A stretch of DNA of 64,000 bases. Source: an uncultured Planctomycetota bacterium. GTDB lineage: Bacteria; Planctomycetota; Phycisphaerae; UBA1845; UTPLA1. A program made the position numbers and the translations under genes. The notes under the pieces are model-generated. The model did not search any database. It was not told where the DNA came from and was given only the letters and a program-made list of their open reading frames with translations. The stretch spans positions 1-64,000 of the forward strand of contig CAADGE010000035.1 of NCBI GenBank assembly GCA_900696465.1, given 5' to 3'. Position 1 is the first letter of the stretch, and each line of letters starts with the position of its first letter. Below are positions 1-8,699 of this stretch, in pieces.

Positions 1-231
1 GTCTTATCCGGATCTGCCGGGCAGTTGTCGTTGCAGTCCGGTGTCCCGTCGCCGTCGGTATCGACATCACTCACGCCGCAACCGCAAACACCGGGGTCCG
101 TCTTGTCCGGATCTGCCGGGCAGTTGTCGTTGCAGTCCGGTGTCCCGTCGCCGTCGGTATCGACATCACTCACGCCGCAACCGCAAACACCGGGGTCCGT
201 CTTGTCCGGATCTGCCGGGCAGTTGTCCTGA
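1..231 (-). repeat. Tandem 99-bp TSP3-like coding repeats
   Basis: Near-identical units start at positions 1, 100 and 199, so the period is 99 bp (33 residues). They lie inside the left-edge gene and encode the same 33-residue motif as the array at 9450-11627. The array probably continues beyond the window. Confidence 0.85.
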
Positions 232-767
232 TCATTATCCACGAATCCAGGACAATCGGCCGGGCAGCCGAAGCAATCCACAGTCGGATCACCGAAACCG
301 TCGCCGTCCAGATCCTCGTACCATGTTTGCGGTAGACCGATCGCCGGGTCTGTATCGTCGCAATCATCGTCGTTGTTCACCCAGTCGATCGTGGGGTCCA
401 TGGCCGTGCAATCGGCAACAATGCACCCTAGGCAGGTCGCGCCACCGGGATCGCCAAAGCCGTCCCCATCAAAATCCTCATAAAAGGTAAACTGGGTAAC
501 CCCAGGGTCGGAATCATCGCAGTCATCCGCGTTGTCGACCCAATTGATCGTGGGGTCCATGGCTTCACAATCGGCCACTTCACAGCCCAGGCAGGTCGCG
601 CCACCGGGATCGCCAAAGCCATCCCCGTCGAAATCCTCATAGAAGGTAATCTCCGGAGCACCACCAGGACACGGGACGCCGGCCCGGACCTCCGCTGCAG
701 ACCAAATCGCCCCCGCCAAGGCGATACATGCCCCCATCCAGCTCGTTAGTCGCATAGTTCTGGCCAT
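1..767 (-). CDS. Secreted MopE-like/TSP3-repeat protein, 3' end cut by window edge
   Basis: The reading frame is open from an ATG at 767 to the left edge (about 255 residues visible, no stop). GGAGG sits 7 nt before the ATG. Residues 1-29 form a signal peptide ending V-R-A. Three copies follow of a MopE-like motif: an aromatic-Y-E-D start, DGDGFGD, then DCDDxDP. These resemble the putative metal-binding repeats of MopE. From about residue 170 on, 33-residue TSP3-like units begin (DPDKTDPGVCGCG, DTDGDGTPDCNDNCP). Such Asp/Cys repeats bind calcium in TSP3 proteins. The protein is probably exported and is divergent from the other TSP3 genes to its right. Its C-terminal anchor or sorting module lies outside the window. 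Exact function is unknown. Confidence 0.85.
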   Translation of the reverse strand, partial: MARTMRLTSWMGACIALAGAIWSAAEVRAGVPCPGGAPEITFYEDFDGDGFGDPGGATCLGCEVADCEAMDPTINWVDNADDCDDSDPGVTQFTFYEDFDGDGFGDPGGATCLGCIVADCTAMDPTIDWVNNDDDCDDTDPAIGLPQTWYEDLDGDGFGDPTVDCFGCPADCPGFVDNDQDNCPADPDKTDPGVCGCGVSDVDTDGDGTPDCNDNCPADPDKTDPGVCGCGVSDVDTDGDGTPDCNDNCPADPDK

Positions 768-1634
768 TACATTGCCTCCGCGAGAAAAGTTAATGCGAGA
801 GCGACAATCGTACATGTAGATGGCGTTCCCATCATTCTGGTTCGATTGAAAAGTCGTTCCATTCCGGGGAACACCGGCGAAGCGTCGATACATTCCCCCA
901 TACAGGCCCTAACCACTCCAGCATATTGCATTAGTCTTGATCCGTCAAGCACTTTTGAGAAGCTGATGCTGGCCCCAGCGAGGAAATTGCGGTTCTGGAG
1001 ACCGTTCCGCTCGCCCCGCGCGTCGATCTGGCATCGGCTGATCCGAACTATCGACGATACGCTTCGCCACGCAAAGAAGGAGTTGTAGCAGCAATCGTCC
1101 ACTAATATCGAAGATTCCGATTTACAGCATCGTGAAGCTGTGAGAGATGCGAGGACTACCCGTCATTGTATTCAGTTCGATCAAGGAATTCCGCGGCGAC
1201 TTTGGGCGCCCGGTCAAAACTGAACCGATCTCACGCCTCAGCGGACACATCACTCCAACAATACGGGGTGCCCCCGATTGTAGGCACAATTCCACACTTG
1301 TCCTGCGATTATTAACCCGCCAGCCATTGATCGGACCTATAGCTTCTGGCATAATCATGATTTGGTGCAGTGCCAGGGAAGAGCCCTGCCGCGATTCTGA
1401 TTCTTGCCAGGGAGGCGGCAGGATGGATCGACCGTTCGGGGGAGAGCAGAAGCTTCAATATTCCTCGTCCGCCCGTTCCGGTGCATGACAAACGCAGTGT
1501 TTTCACCCTAGTGAAAGGGATGAATCATTCTGTCTGTAAGAAGTGACTTCGGGGGACCCTTCGATTCGAGGAGGCTCGCAGCGCCCGTACTGGGCGTTTC
1601 CGGCCGCGAAGAATTCTATTCGAGGAGAGTAAAG
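768..1634. other. Intergenic region, no gene recognised
   Basis: This 867-bp stretch separates two divergent secreted-protein genes, so it should hold both promoters. It is lower in GC than the flanking genes. The short open frames in it have no recognisable domains, no signal peptides and weak ribosome sites. The only structure noted is a small inverted repeat TTTCAC-N4-GTGAAA at 1502-1517, about 120 bp before the next start. That could be an operator, but nothing else supports it. Confidence 0.5.
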
Positions 1635-4600
1635 ATGATGCGTAACGCGAAACTGTCGATTCGTGGTTGTTCGATTCTGCTCGCGCTGGCAGCCATGCTG
1701 GCGCTCGCTCCGTCGGCCAACGCCCTTTCCAACACCGTGGTGATCAGCCAGGTTTACGGCGGCGGCGGCTCCGGCGCCGGATCACCCTTTACGCACGACT
1801 TCGTCGAGCTGCACAATCGCGGCGACACGCCCGTCAATCTCGCCGGGTGGTCTGTGCAGGGCACCACGGCCGGCGGTACGTCGTGGAGCAAGGTAGACCT
1901 TTCGGGCACCATCATGCCCGGCGGCTACTATCTTATTCAACTCAGTTCCGGCGGTGCGAACGGCGTGGCACTCCCGACGCCGAACGTTACCGGTGCTTTC
2001 GGCCTGAGCACGGCGGCAGGTAAAGTTGCCCTCCGAAACACGAATACCACGATCACGGTAGGCGTCGGCTGCCCGACCGGTGAAGCCGCCACAGTGGACT
2101 TCCTCGGTTATGGCGCGACGGCCACCTGTTTCGAGGGTGCCGGTTCGACCGCCAATCTGAGTGTTTCCACCGCGGCCGTACGGAACAGTCTGGGCTGCGC
2201 TGAGACCGACAACAACAATCTCGATTTTACCGTTGCCGCACCCACACCGCGAAACAGCAGTTCGCCACGCGTCTGCTGTTCCCCGCCGGGCATCGACAGC
2301 GACAGCGACGGCATTCCGGACGCTTGCGACAACTGCCCGCATGTTGCAAATCCCGGACAGGAAGACGCCGACAGTGATGGCGTAGGCGATGCCTGCGACA
2401 ATTGCCCGAACCACGCAAACGCCGATCAACTCGACAGCGACTCCGACGGAATCGGCGACGCCTGCGACAACTGTCCTGACGACGCAAATCCCGATCAGGA
2501 AGACTTCGACAGCGACGGTGTCGGCGACATCTGCGACAACTGTCCCGACGATGCCAATCCCGACCAGCTCGACAGTGACGGCGACGGTGTCGGCGACGTC
2601 TGTGACGGCTGCCCGAACGATCCGAACAAGACCGAGCCGGGCCTTTGCGGTTGCGGCCAGGACGATAATCTCGATAGCGACAGCGACGGCATCGTTGACT
2701 GTCTCGACAACTGTCCGTTCGTCTCAAACCCGGATCAGGCAGATGCTGACACCGACGGTGTCGGCGATGCCTGCGATAACTGCCCGAACGACGCGAATCC
2801 CAACCAGGAAGATGCGGACAGCGACGGCATAGGTGATGTCTGCGACAACTGCCCGAACGACGCCAACCATGATCAGGCAGACACCGATTCGGACGGCTTC
2901 GGCGATGCCTGCGACAACTGTCCCGATGTTAACAATCCTGACCAGGCCGACGCGGATAAGGACGGCGTAGGTGATGCCTGCGACAACTGTCCGAAGGACT
3001 ACAACCCTGACCAGGCCGATACCGACGGCGATGGCGCAGGCGATGCCTGCGACGGCTGTCCGGAAGACCCGAAGAAGACCGAACCGGGCATCTGCGGTTG
3101 CGGCGAGTTCGAGACCGGCGATACCGACAGCGACGGTATTCCGGACTGCATCGATAATTGTCCGTTCGTTTCGAACCCCGGCCAGGAAGATGCCGACAAG
3201 GACGGCGTCGGCGACGCCTGCGACAACTGTCCGGACGTCTACAACCCTGACCAGTCGGATGTGGATATGGACGGCGTCGGAGATGCATGCGACGGTTGCC
3301 CGACCGATCCGAAGAAGACCGCGCCAGGACTTTGCGGCTGTCATGTTCCGGATGATCTCGACAGCGACGGCGACGGCATTCCCGACTGTGTCGACAACTG
3401 CCCCGACAAGGACAACCCGGGCCAGGAAGACGCGGATACCGACGGTGTCGGCGATCCTTGCGACAACTGTCCGAACGCCTACAACCCCGAACAGGAAGAC
3501 AGCGACGGCGATGGCGTCGGCGACGCCTGCGACGGCTGTCCGGACGATCCTGACAAGGTTGAGCCCGGCCTCTGCGGCTGCGGCACGCCGGATGACCTCG
3601 ACAGCGACGGCGACGGCATTGTTGACTGTCTCGACAACTGCCCGTTCGATTTCAACCCTGGCCAGGAAGATGCCGACAATGACGGCGTCGGCGATGCCTG
3701 TGATCCGACGCCTCCGAACGCGATCCACCTCGAGATTCCCTCGTGCGTGGAAAATGTCGGCGGCAAGATTCAAGTCGAGGTCTGGATGCGGAATCTGCTG
3801 GATCCGGTAACCGGATTCTCAGCTTTCATCCAGTACGACTCATCGAAGCTGACCTTCCAGGGCACCCAGAGCTGCTACACGGAATGCGAGGAAGATGACG
3901 TCGATCCGCCGTGCGGCACCGGCCCCTTCACCATCCACGTCCCGGGCAACATCGGCCAGGCGCTGGGTTCGTGTACCGTGAATACGGCGCTTCTGGGCAT
4001 CAGCGGCGGCGTTGCGGTTCCGCCGAACCCGAACAATCCCTGCAGTCAGCCGTGGGGCCCGGGCCTCGCGCCACGCGAGGGCGATGCGCTCCTGGCGATC
4101 CTGGTCTTCACCGTCACCGCGCAGGATGACTGCGTAACCACCGAGGGGCTGACGCTCGTTCAGTGCGGCGTGCTACCCTCGACCCTCAGCTTCCAGGGCA
4201 GCCCGATCATGACCAACCTGGTCAATACGGGCTCCTTCACCATCGATTCCACGTTCCCGGAACTCACCTGCCCGCCGACGGCGTATGTCGAGTGCGACGG
4301 CTCGTCCGATCCGAAGTACACCGGCTTTGCCAATGCAACGGACAACTGCGGCGAGGTCGATGTGACCTACGTGGATGAAGTCGCTCAGGGCAAGTGCCCG
4401 GCCGAGCAGACCATCTACCGTACCTGGTACGCGACCGATGCCTGTGACAACACGAGCGAGTGTGTCCAGACGATCTACGTCATCGATTCGACGCCGCCGG
4501 TCATCACGTCCTGCGAGGCAGAAGGGGGTACGCTGGATTCAAGTTGCACCGGTGTGATCACCTTCTCGGCCACGGCGACGGACAACTGCTGCATCCACTC

Positions 4601-7600
4601 GGGCGGTATCCTCGTCGATGCCGAAGTCGTTTCTGGATACGCGAGCTTCGTCAGCATCGACTTCGGGAAGCCCAATCAGATCAGCCCGACGGAGGTCTCG
4701 ATCAGCGGCAGTCTGGTCTACAGCGTCCATCCGGGCTGCGAAGCAGAGATCGCCGTGATCTTCGAAGCCATCGATTGCTGTGGCAATCACAGCGGCGGCC
4801 AGGTTCCGCGCGGAGACATCAAGGGCGGCGGCAAGAAGGAAGGCGACGGCTACTGCGTTGCCTACGCCACACTCCGCGATGAGACTCCACCGGAGCTGTT
4901 CTGCCCGAAGGATGCGGTCGTCGAATGCAGCGGCGGGATTGTCCCGTCGAGCTTCGGATCGTGCTGCCTCGGCCCCAACGAGTGCATTGATACGACGGAT
5001 ATCGATTGCAGCAACCGCGGAGGCGCCTTCAACGCCGACATCTTATGCTCCAGCGGTATCTGCGATGCCCCCGAGTGCGCAGCCGCGACCTGTGCGACCT
5101 TTGTCCCCTGTGCACCGAACCCCGATTGCGTCTGTGCCAGTCTGGCAGGCGGCGGGGCCAGCGGCGTCTGCGTCGATGGCAGCACGCTATGTGCTACGCT
5201 GATCCCCTGTGATGGCGAATCCTGCCCGCCGGGCTCCGTGTGCGCGATCAATTCGTGTTGCTTGATTCCGGTCTGTGTACCGCAGGAAGTCTTCTGCGCC
5301 GCCTCGAACGGCAACAAGCAGAAGTCTCGACTGTTGCCGCCGCCGGGCACGTTGACCTTTGCTGGTGTCGTGCAGGACCACGGCCCTGGCATGCACATGG
5401 AATCGCTCGACCTGTCCGCTCAGCGGGCCGGTGCGCGAGGCAGGCAGTGCCAGAATGGTGACCCCACCTCGCCCGACAACACGGGCTACGCTTATGCCGA
5501 GGACAACTGCACCTCGCAGCCGGCGGTTGATTACGAGGATGTGATCACCCCTGGCAAGTGCCCGTCGGAATACACGATCACGCGAACCTGGACGGCGACC
5601 GACGATTGTGAGAACTCGTCCGAGTGCGTCCAGACCATTGAAGTCGTTGACACAACGCCTCCGTCCATCGGCGGCAAGGCCTACGGCAACATCGGCGAGG
5701 AGTGCACCGCGACGGTCTACTTCGAGGCCTATGTGTGCGACAATTGCTGCATCGATGGAAAGGACGGCATCAGCGTGGAGGTCAACGTCACCGGTGCTTC
5801 CGCCGGCGAGCCGGACTACAGCATCTCGGACGCCAAGGGATGTCTGCTCGTCTCCGGCTCGGTCGAAGTGTACGACCTCGAGGGCTGTTCGGCCGACGTG
5901 GTGGTGACGGTCCACGCAACCGACTGCTGCGACAACGCGAGCAGCGAGGATCTCGAGCTGTCGATCTTCGACAAGGACGGCCCGGCGATCGAGTGTCCTC
6001 CCGACAACCTGAAGCTGCCGTGCGGTTCCGACATCGATCCTTCGGTGACCGGCTACGCGACGGCGACAGACAACTGCAGCGAGGAAGGCGAGATCGACAT
6101 CGGCTACGAAGACGAAGTGCAGGAGAATCCGCCTTGCGTCTTCCGAACGTGGACAGCCACGGATGCCTGCAAGAACACGAGCAGCTGCGTCCAGACGCTC
6201 TGCTTTGTGGACAAGGTCCCGCCGATCATCTCCTGTCCGATTACGGACTTCTATGAGTGCATCGAAGAAGTGCCGCCTCCGGCCGAAAACCTCGAAGAAT
6301 TCGAGGAGATCGGCGGATCGGCCTCAGACGACTGCGGTTACGTGGAAGTCACGCTCAAGCAGGAGTTCGTCAGCCCCGGCGACGGCTGTGAGGCGCCGAA
6401 GATCATCGTGCGGATTTACGAAGCCCGCGATGCCTTCGACAACACCGCCGAGTGCAAGCACGTGATCATCGTGCAGAACACGATGGCCCCGTCGATCACC
6501 GGCGACGATCCCGAGCCGGCGGCTGTAAATAACAACTGCAAAGCGCCGGTGGAATTCAGCGCGACGATCCTGGATTGTTGCGTCGATGACAAGTCCATCA
6601 ATGTGCAGAAGATCGGTGGCACGGGCTGGATTGCCAATACGACAATCCTGGAAATCGAGGGCGGTTACGAAGTGGTCGGTACGGCCATGGTGGTCGTGCC
6701 TTTCGATGCCTGCGAATCCACGCTGCTGATCGAGATCACGGCGAGCGATTGCTGCGGTATCACCGGAGAGCCGCTCGTCCTGACGGCGACAGGTCGCGAC
6801 GAGACTCCGCCGGTCATCTACTGCCCGCCGGACGTCGAGCTCGGCTGCATGGAGACTCCGGACATGCTGGAAATCACCGGTATGCCCGAGGTCTATGACG
6901 CCTGCTCAAACGTTTCCAGCGTTTACTATGAAGACAGCGAAGAAATGCCTGATCCGCTGCACATCATCCGCACCTGGTACGCGGAAGACAGCTGCGGTAA
7001 CGTCAGCTCCTGCGAACAGATGATCACCCTGAGCGACACCGATCCTCCGGTATTCGTTTCCTGCGAGGCCTCGGACATGTCGATGGGCGAAGGATGCTGC
7101 ACGTACGTCTATTTCTCCGCGGAGATCTTCGACCAGTGCATCGATACCCGCTACTGCGATTACGATCTGGCCGCAGGTATCGAGAACGGTGGCTTCTACT
7201 CGTGCTGCTATGACAAGGGTGTTCCCCGTGGTAACGGTAAGTACGATGATTGCCCGGTATCTGTCTGTGCCAGCGGAGACCTGGGGTACATCGACCCCTG
7301 TGTGGTCTACAAGTTCTATTCCGGCAAGGAAGACGGGCAGTACTTCATCGAGGGATACGTCTGGGTCTGCGACCTGCTGACCTGTCCGGCGAACCTCGAC
7401 ATCACGATCACCGTGCGTGACTGCTGCGGCAACGAGTCGTCCTGCGTGGCATCGGCCACGATCACGGACGAATCCGAGCCGTACTTCGTCAACTGCCCCG
7501 AAGAGCCGATCGTCGTCAGCGCCGATCCGGGCCAGTGCGAGGCCTACGTTGAGCTGCCGAAGCTCATCGCCCTCGACAACTGCCCCCTGGAGAGCGACTA

Positions 7601-8525
7601 CCAGGGCGAGGATGACAAGGCTCGGAGCGGTTACTACAACATCCCGGTTCACTGCTCACACGAGAGCGGCGTCTTCCCGGTCGGCATCACCACGGTGACC
7701 TGCACCGCCGAAGATATCTGCGGCAATGTCGCAGAGTGCACGTACGACGTGGAAGTGACCTTCACCAACACCATCCGGGCACATGTCCAGCTCCGCGGCG
7801 TCAATGCCGGCGGCGGCTCACGGACCCGCTGCATCAAGTTCGTGCCCAAGTCGGGCGGCGTATGCAGTGACCCGGTCTTTGTAAACGTGACCTTCACCGG
7901 CGGTCTGCCGGGTGCGACGGGTACGGCGGTCTTCGAAGTGCCGTGCGGCGACTATGACGCCATCTGTGCGAAGGATGAGCAACATACGCAGTACGACTCG
8001 CAGGCCCTGATCATCAACGGGACCGAGTTCCAGACGGCGGCCACCCTGGTGCTCATCGGCGGCGACACGGACAACGACAGCGACGTTGACATCAACGACC
8101 TGACGTGGTTCCTGCTGCAATTCGGTCAGGCGGCGGTCAACCTGCCGTGCGGACCGTTCACGCCGACGCCGCTCACGCGCGATGCGGACTTCAGTCTCAA
8201 CAGCATCGTTGATGCCTTCGACCTGCAGTTCTTCAACTCGCCGGCCGGATTCCCGATTCAGCCCGTGCCCTGCACGTGCGATCCGGTGGGCCTCGCGCAG
8301 CCGGGCGGCAGGTTTGCCACGCCGCTCGAGTCGATGCGCGTCTCCGTACCGATCGGCGAGCTTGATCCGCAGGTTGGACCTGCTGTCGACTTCAACAACG
8401 ACGGCATTTTCGATTACCGCGACGTTGAGATCTTCGAGCGTCAGCACGGTCTGACGAACGAACTCTCCGCGAAGATGAAGTCCCTGACGCCGGCGACGCC
8501 GAAGAGGGCCCTCCGGCCGCAGTGA
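1635..8525 (+). CDS. Giant secreted multidomain protein: lamin-tail, TSP3, cohesin-like, HYR-like, dockerin-like
   Basis: A 2296-residue exported protein. GAGGAG precedes the ATG-ATG start. Residues 1-30 are a signal peptide ending A-N-A. Residues about 32-190 match a lamin-tail domain (ISQVYGGGG, FVELHNRGD, GWSVQ). Residues about 219-692 are TSP3 repeats of DNCPxxxNPDQxDxDxDGxGDAC type mixed with GLCGCG units. Residues about 696-870 look like a cohesin (GFSAFIQYDSSKLTF). Residues about 871-2045 alternate HYR-like modules ending RTWxATDxCxN-SxCxQTI with a second Cys-rich module ending DCCGN. A Cys-rich block is inserted inside one HYR-like module (about 1104-1276). The end has dockerin-like Asp loops (DTDNDSDVDINDL, DFNNDGIFDYRDV). 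No enzyme domain is visible. Likely a calcium-dependent surface or matrix scaffold. Confidence 0.9.
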   Translation: MMRNAKLSIRGCSILLALAAMLALAPSANALSNTVVISQVYGGGGSGAGSPFTHDFVELHNRGDTPVNLAGWSVQGTTAGGTSWSKVDLSGTIMPGGYYLIQLSSGGANGVALPTPNVTGAFGLSTAAGKVALRNTNTTITVGVGCPTGEAATVDFLGYGATATCFEGAGSTANLSVSTAAVRNSLGCAETDNNNLDFTVAAPTPRNSSSPRVCCSPPGIDSDSDGIPDACDNCPHVANPGQEDADSDGVGDACDNCPNHANADQLDSDSDGIGDACDNCPDDANPDQEDFDSDGVGDICDNCPDDANPDQLDSDGDGVGDVCDGCPNDPNKTEPGLCGCGQDDNLDSDSDGIVDCLDNCPFVSNPDQADADTDGVGDACDNCPNDANPNQEDADSDGIGDVCDNCPNDANHDQADTDSDGFGDACDNCPDVNNPDQADADKDGVGDACDNCPKDYNPDQADTDGDGAGDACDGCPEDPKKTEPGICGCGEFETGDTDSDGIPDCIDNCPFVSNPGQEDADKDGVGDACDNCPDVYNPDQSDVDMDGVGDACDGCPTDPKKTAPGLCGCHVPDDLDSDGDGIPDCVDNCPDKDNPGQEDADTDGVGDPCDNCPNAYNPEQEDSDGDGVGDACDGCPDDPDKVEPGLCGCGTPDDLDSDGDGIVDCLDNCPFDFNPGQEDADNDGVGDACDPTPPNAIHLEIPSCVENVGGKIQVEVWMRNLLDPVTGFSAFIQYDSSKLTFQGTQSCYTECEEDDVDPPCGTGPFTIHVPGNIGQALGSCTVNTALLGISGGVAVPPNPNNPCSQPWGPGLAPREGDALLAILVFTVTAQDDCVTTEGLTLVQCGVLPSTLSFQGSPIMTNLVNTGSFTIDSTFPELTCPPTAYVECDGSSDPKYTGFANATDNCGEVDVTYVDEVAQGKCPAEQTIYRTWYATDACDNTSECVQTIYVIDSTPPVITSCEAEGGTLDSSCTGVITFSATATDNCCIHSGGILVDAEVVSGYASFVSIDFGKPNQISPTEVSISGSLVYSVHPGCEAEIAVIFEAIDCCGNHSGGQVPRGDIKGGGKKEGDGYCVAYATLRDETPPELFCPKDAVVECSGGIVPSSFGSCCLGPNECIDTTDIDCSNRGGAFNADILCSSGICDAPECAAATCATFVPCAPNPDCVCASLAGGGASGVCVDGSTLCATLIPCDGESCPPGSVCAINSCCLIPVCVPQEVFCAASNGNKQKSRLLPPPGTLTFAGVVQDHGPGMHMESLDLSAQRAGARGRQCQNGDPTSPDNTGYAYAEDNCTSQPAVDYEDVITPGKCPSEYTITRTWTATDDCENSSECVQTIEVVDTTPPSIGGKAYGNIGEECTATVYFEAYVCDNCCIDGKDGISVEVNVTGASAGEPDYSISDAKGCLLVSGSVEVYDLEGCSADVVVTVHATDCCDNASSEDLELSIFDKDGPAIECPPDNLKLPCGSDIDPSVTGYATATDNCSEEGEIDIGYEDEVQENPPCVFRTWTATDACKNTSSCVQTLCFVDKVPPIISCPITDFYECIEEVPPPAENLEEFEEIGGSASDDCGYVEVTLKQEFVSPGDGCEAPKIIVRIYEARDAFDNTAECKHVIIVQNTMAPSITGDDPEPAAVNNNCKAPVEFSATILDCCVDDKSINVQKIGGTGWIANTTILEIEGGYEVVGTAMVVVPFDACESTLLIEITASDCCGITGEPLVLTATGRDETPPVIYCPPDVELGCMETPDMLEITGMPEVYDACSNVSSVYYEDSEEMPDPLHIIRTWYAEDSCGNVSSCEQMITLSDTDPPVFVSCEASDMSMGEGCCTYVYFSAEIFDQCIDTRYCDYDLAAGIENGGFYSCCYDKGVPRGNGKYDDCPVSVCASGDLGYIDPCVVYKFYSGKEDGQYFIEGYVWVCDLLTCPANLDITITVRDCCGNESSCVASATITDESEPYFVNCPEEPIVVSADPGQCEAYVELPKLIALDNCPLESDYQGEDDKARSGYYNIPVHCSHESGVFPVGITTVTCTAEDICGNVAECTYDVEVTFTNTIRAHVQLRGVNAGGGSRTRCIKFVPKSGGVCSDPVFVNVTFTGGLPGATGTAVFEVPCGDYDAICAKDEQHTQYDSQALIINGTEFQTAATLVLIGGDTDNDSDVDINDLTWFLLQFGQAAVNLPCGPFTPTPLTRDADFSLNSIVDAFDLQFFNSPAGFPIQPVPCTCDPVGLAQPGGRFATPLESMRVSVPIGELDPQVGPAVDFNNDGIFDYRDVEIFERQHGLTNELSAKMKSLTPATPKRALRPQ
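2290..3715 (+). repeat. TSP3 coding repeat array
   Basis: About twenty degenerate repeats encode DNCPxxxNPDQEDxDxDGVGDAC units (about 69 bp), with longer CGCG-containing units interspersed. Copies differ more at DNA level than those of the next gene, suggesting an older array. Confidence 0.8.
4945..5460 (+). other. Cys-rich module inserted in an HYR-like domain
   Basis: An HYR-like module starts before this block (ELFCPKDAVVEC) and resumes after it (TGYAYAEDNC, then ITRTWTATDDC). The inserted stretch of about 170 residues is unusually rich in Cys and starts with a GSCCLGPNECIDTTDIDC segment. That segment resembles the short GACCLPDGxC modules seen in other planctomycete secreted proteins. 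Frame is kept throughout, so it is a domain insertion and not a frameshift. Confidence 0.6.
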
Positions 8526-8580
8526 TGCACGAAATCGAGGCGCGGCCCAGCGCAGCGCCTCGTATCGAATAAGCTCTCCC

Positions 8581-8615
8581 GCGCTGCGGTCTTCTGATCC
8601 AGAAGGCCGCAGCGC
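8581..8615 (+). terminator. Strong hairpin after the 2296-aa gene
   Basis: A long hairpin: GCGCTGCGG at 8581-8589 pairs with CCGCAGCGC at 8607-8615. Inner CTTCTG/CAGAAG arms close an ATC loop. The 3' flank is only moderately T-rich (TTGTCCGTTAGTTGTT). It lies 56 bp after the stop and 84 bp before the next start. It probably terminates or attenuates read-through between the two TSP3 genes. Confidence 0.6.
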
Positions 8616-8699
8616 TTGTCCGTTAGTTGTTCTGGGGGGATGTCCATGTCTCGGGTACGCGCTTAAGAACCGCGGCTCGGGTCATCAGGGAGAAGAACA

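Noticed and set aside
1-231. CRISPR-like appearance of the tandem repeats
   Set aside because: Units are contiguous 99-bp coding repeats without unique spacers, and they translate into a TSP3 motif.
41-490. Plus-strand frames over the left-edge repeats
   Set aside because: Shadows of the minus-strand MopE/TSP3 gene; Arg-rich nonsense translations.
846-1488. Small plus-strand frames in the 768-1634 gap
   Set aside because: No domains, no export signals and weak starts; they do not resemble the codon use of the neighbours.
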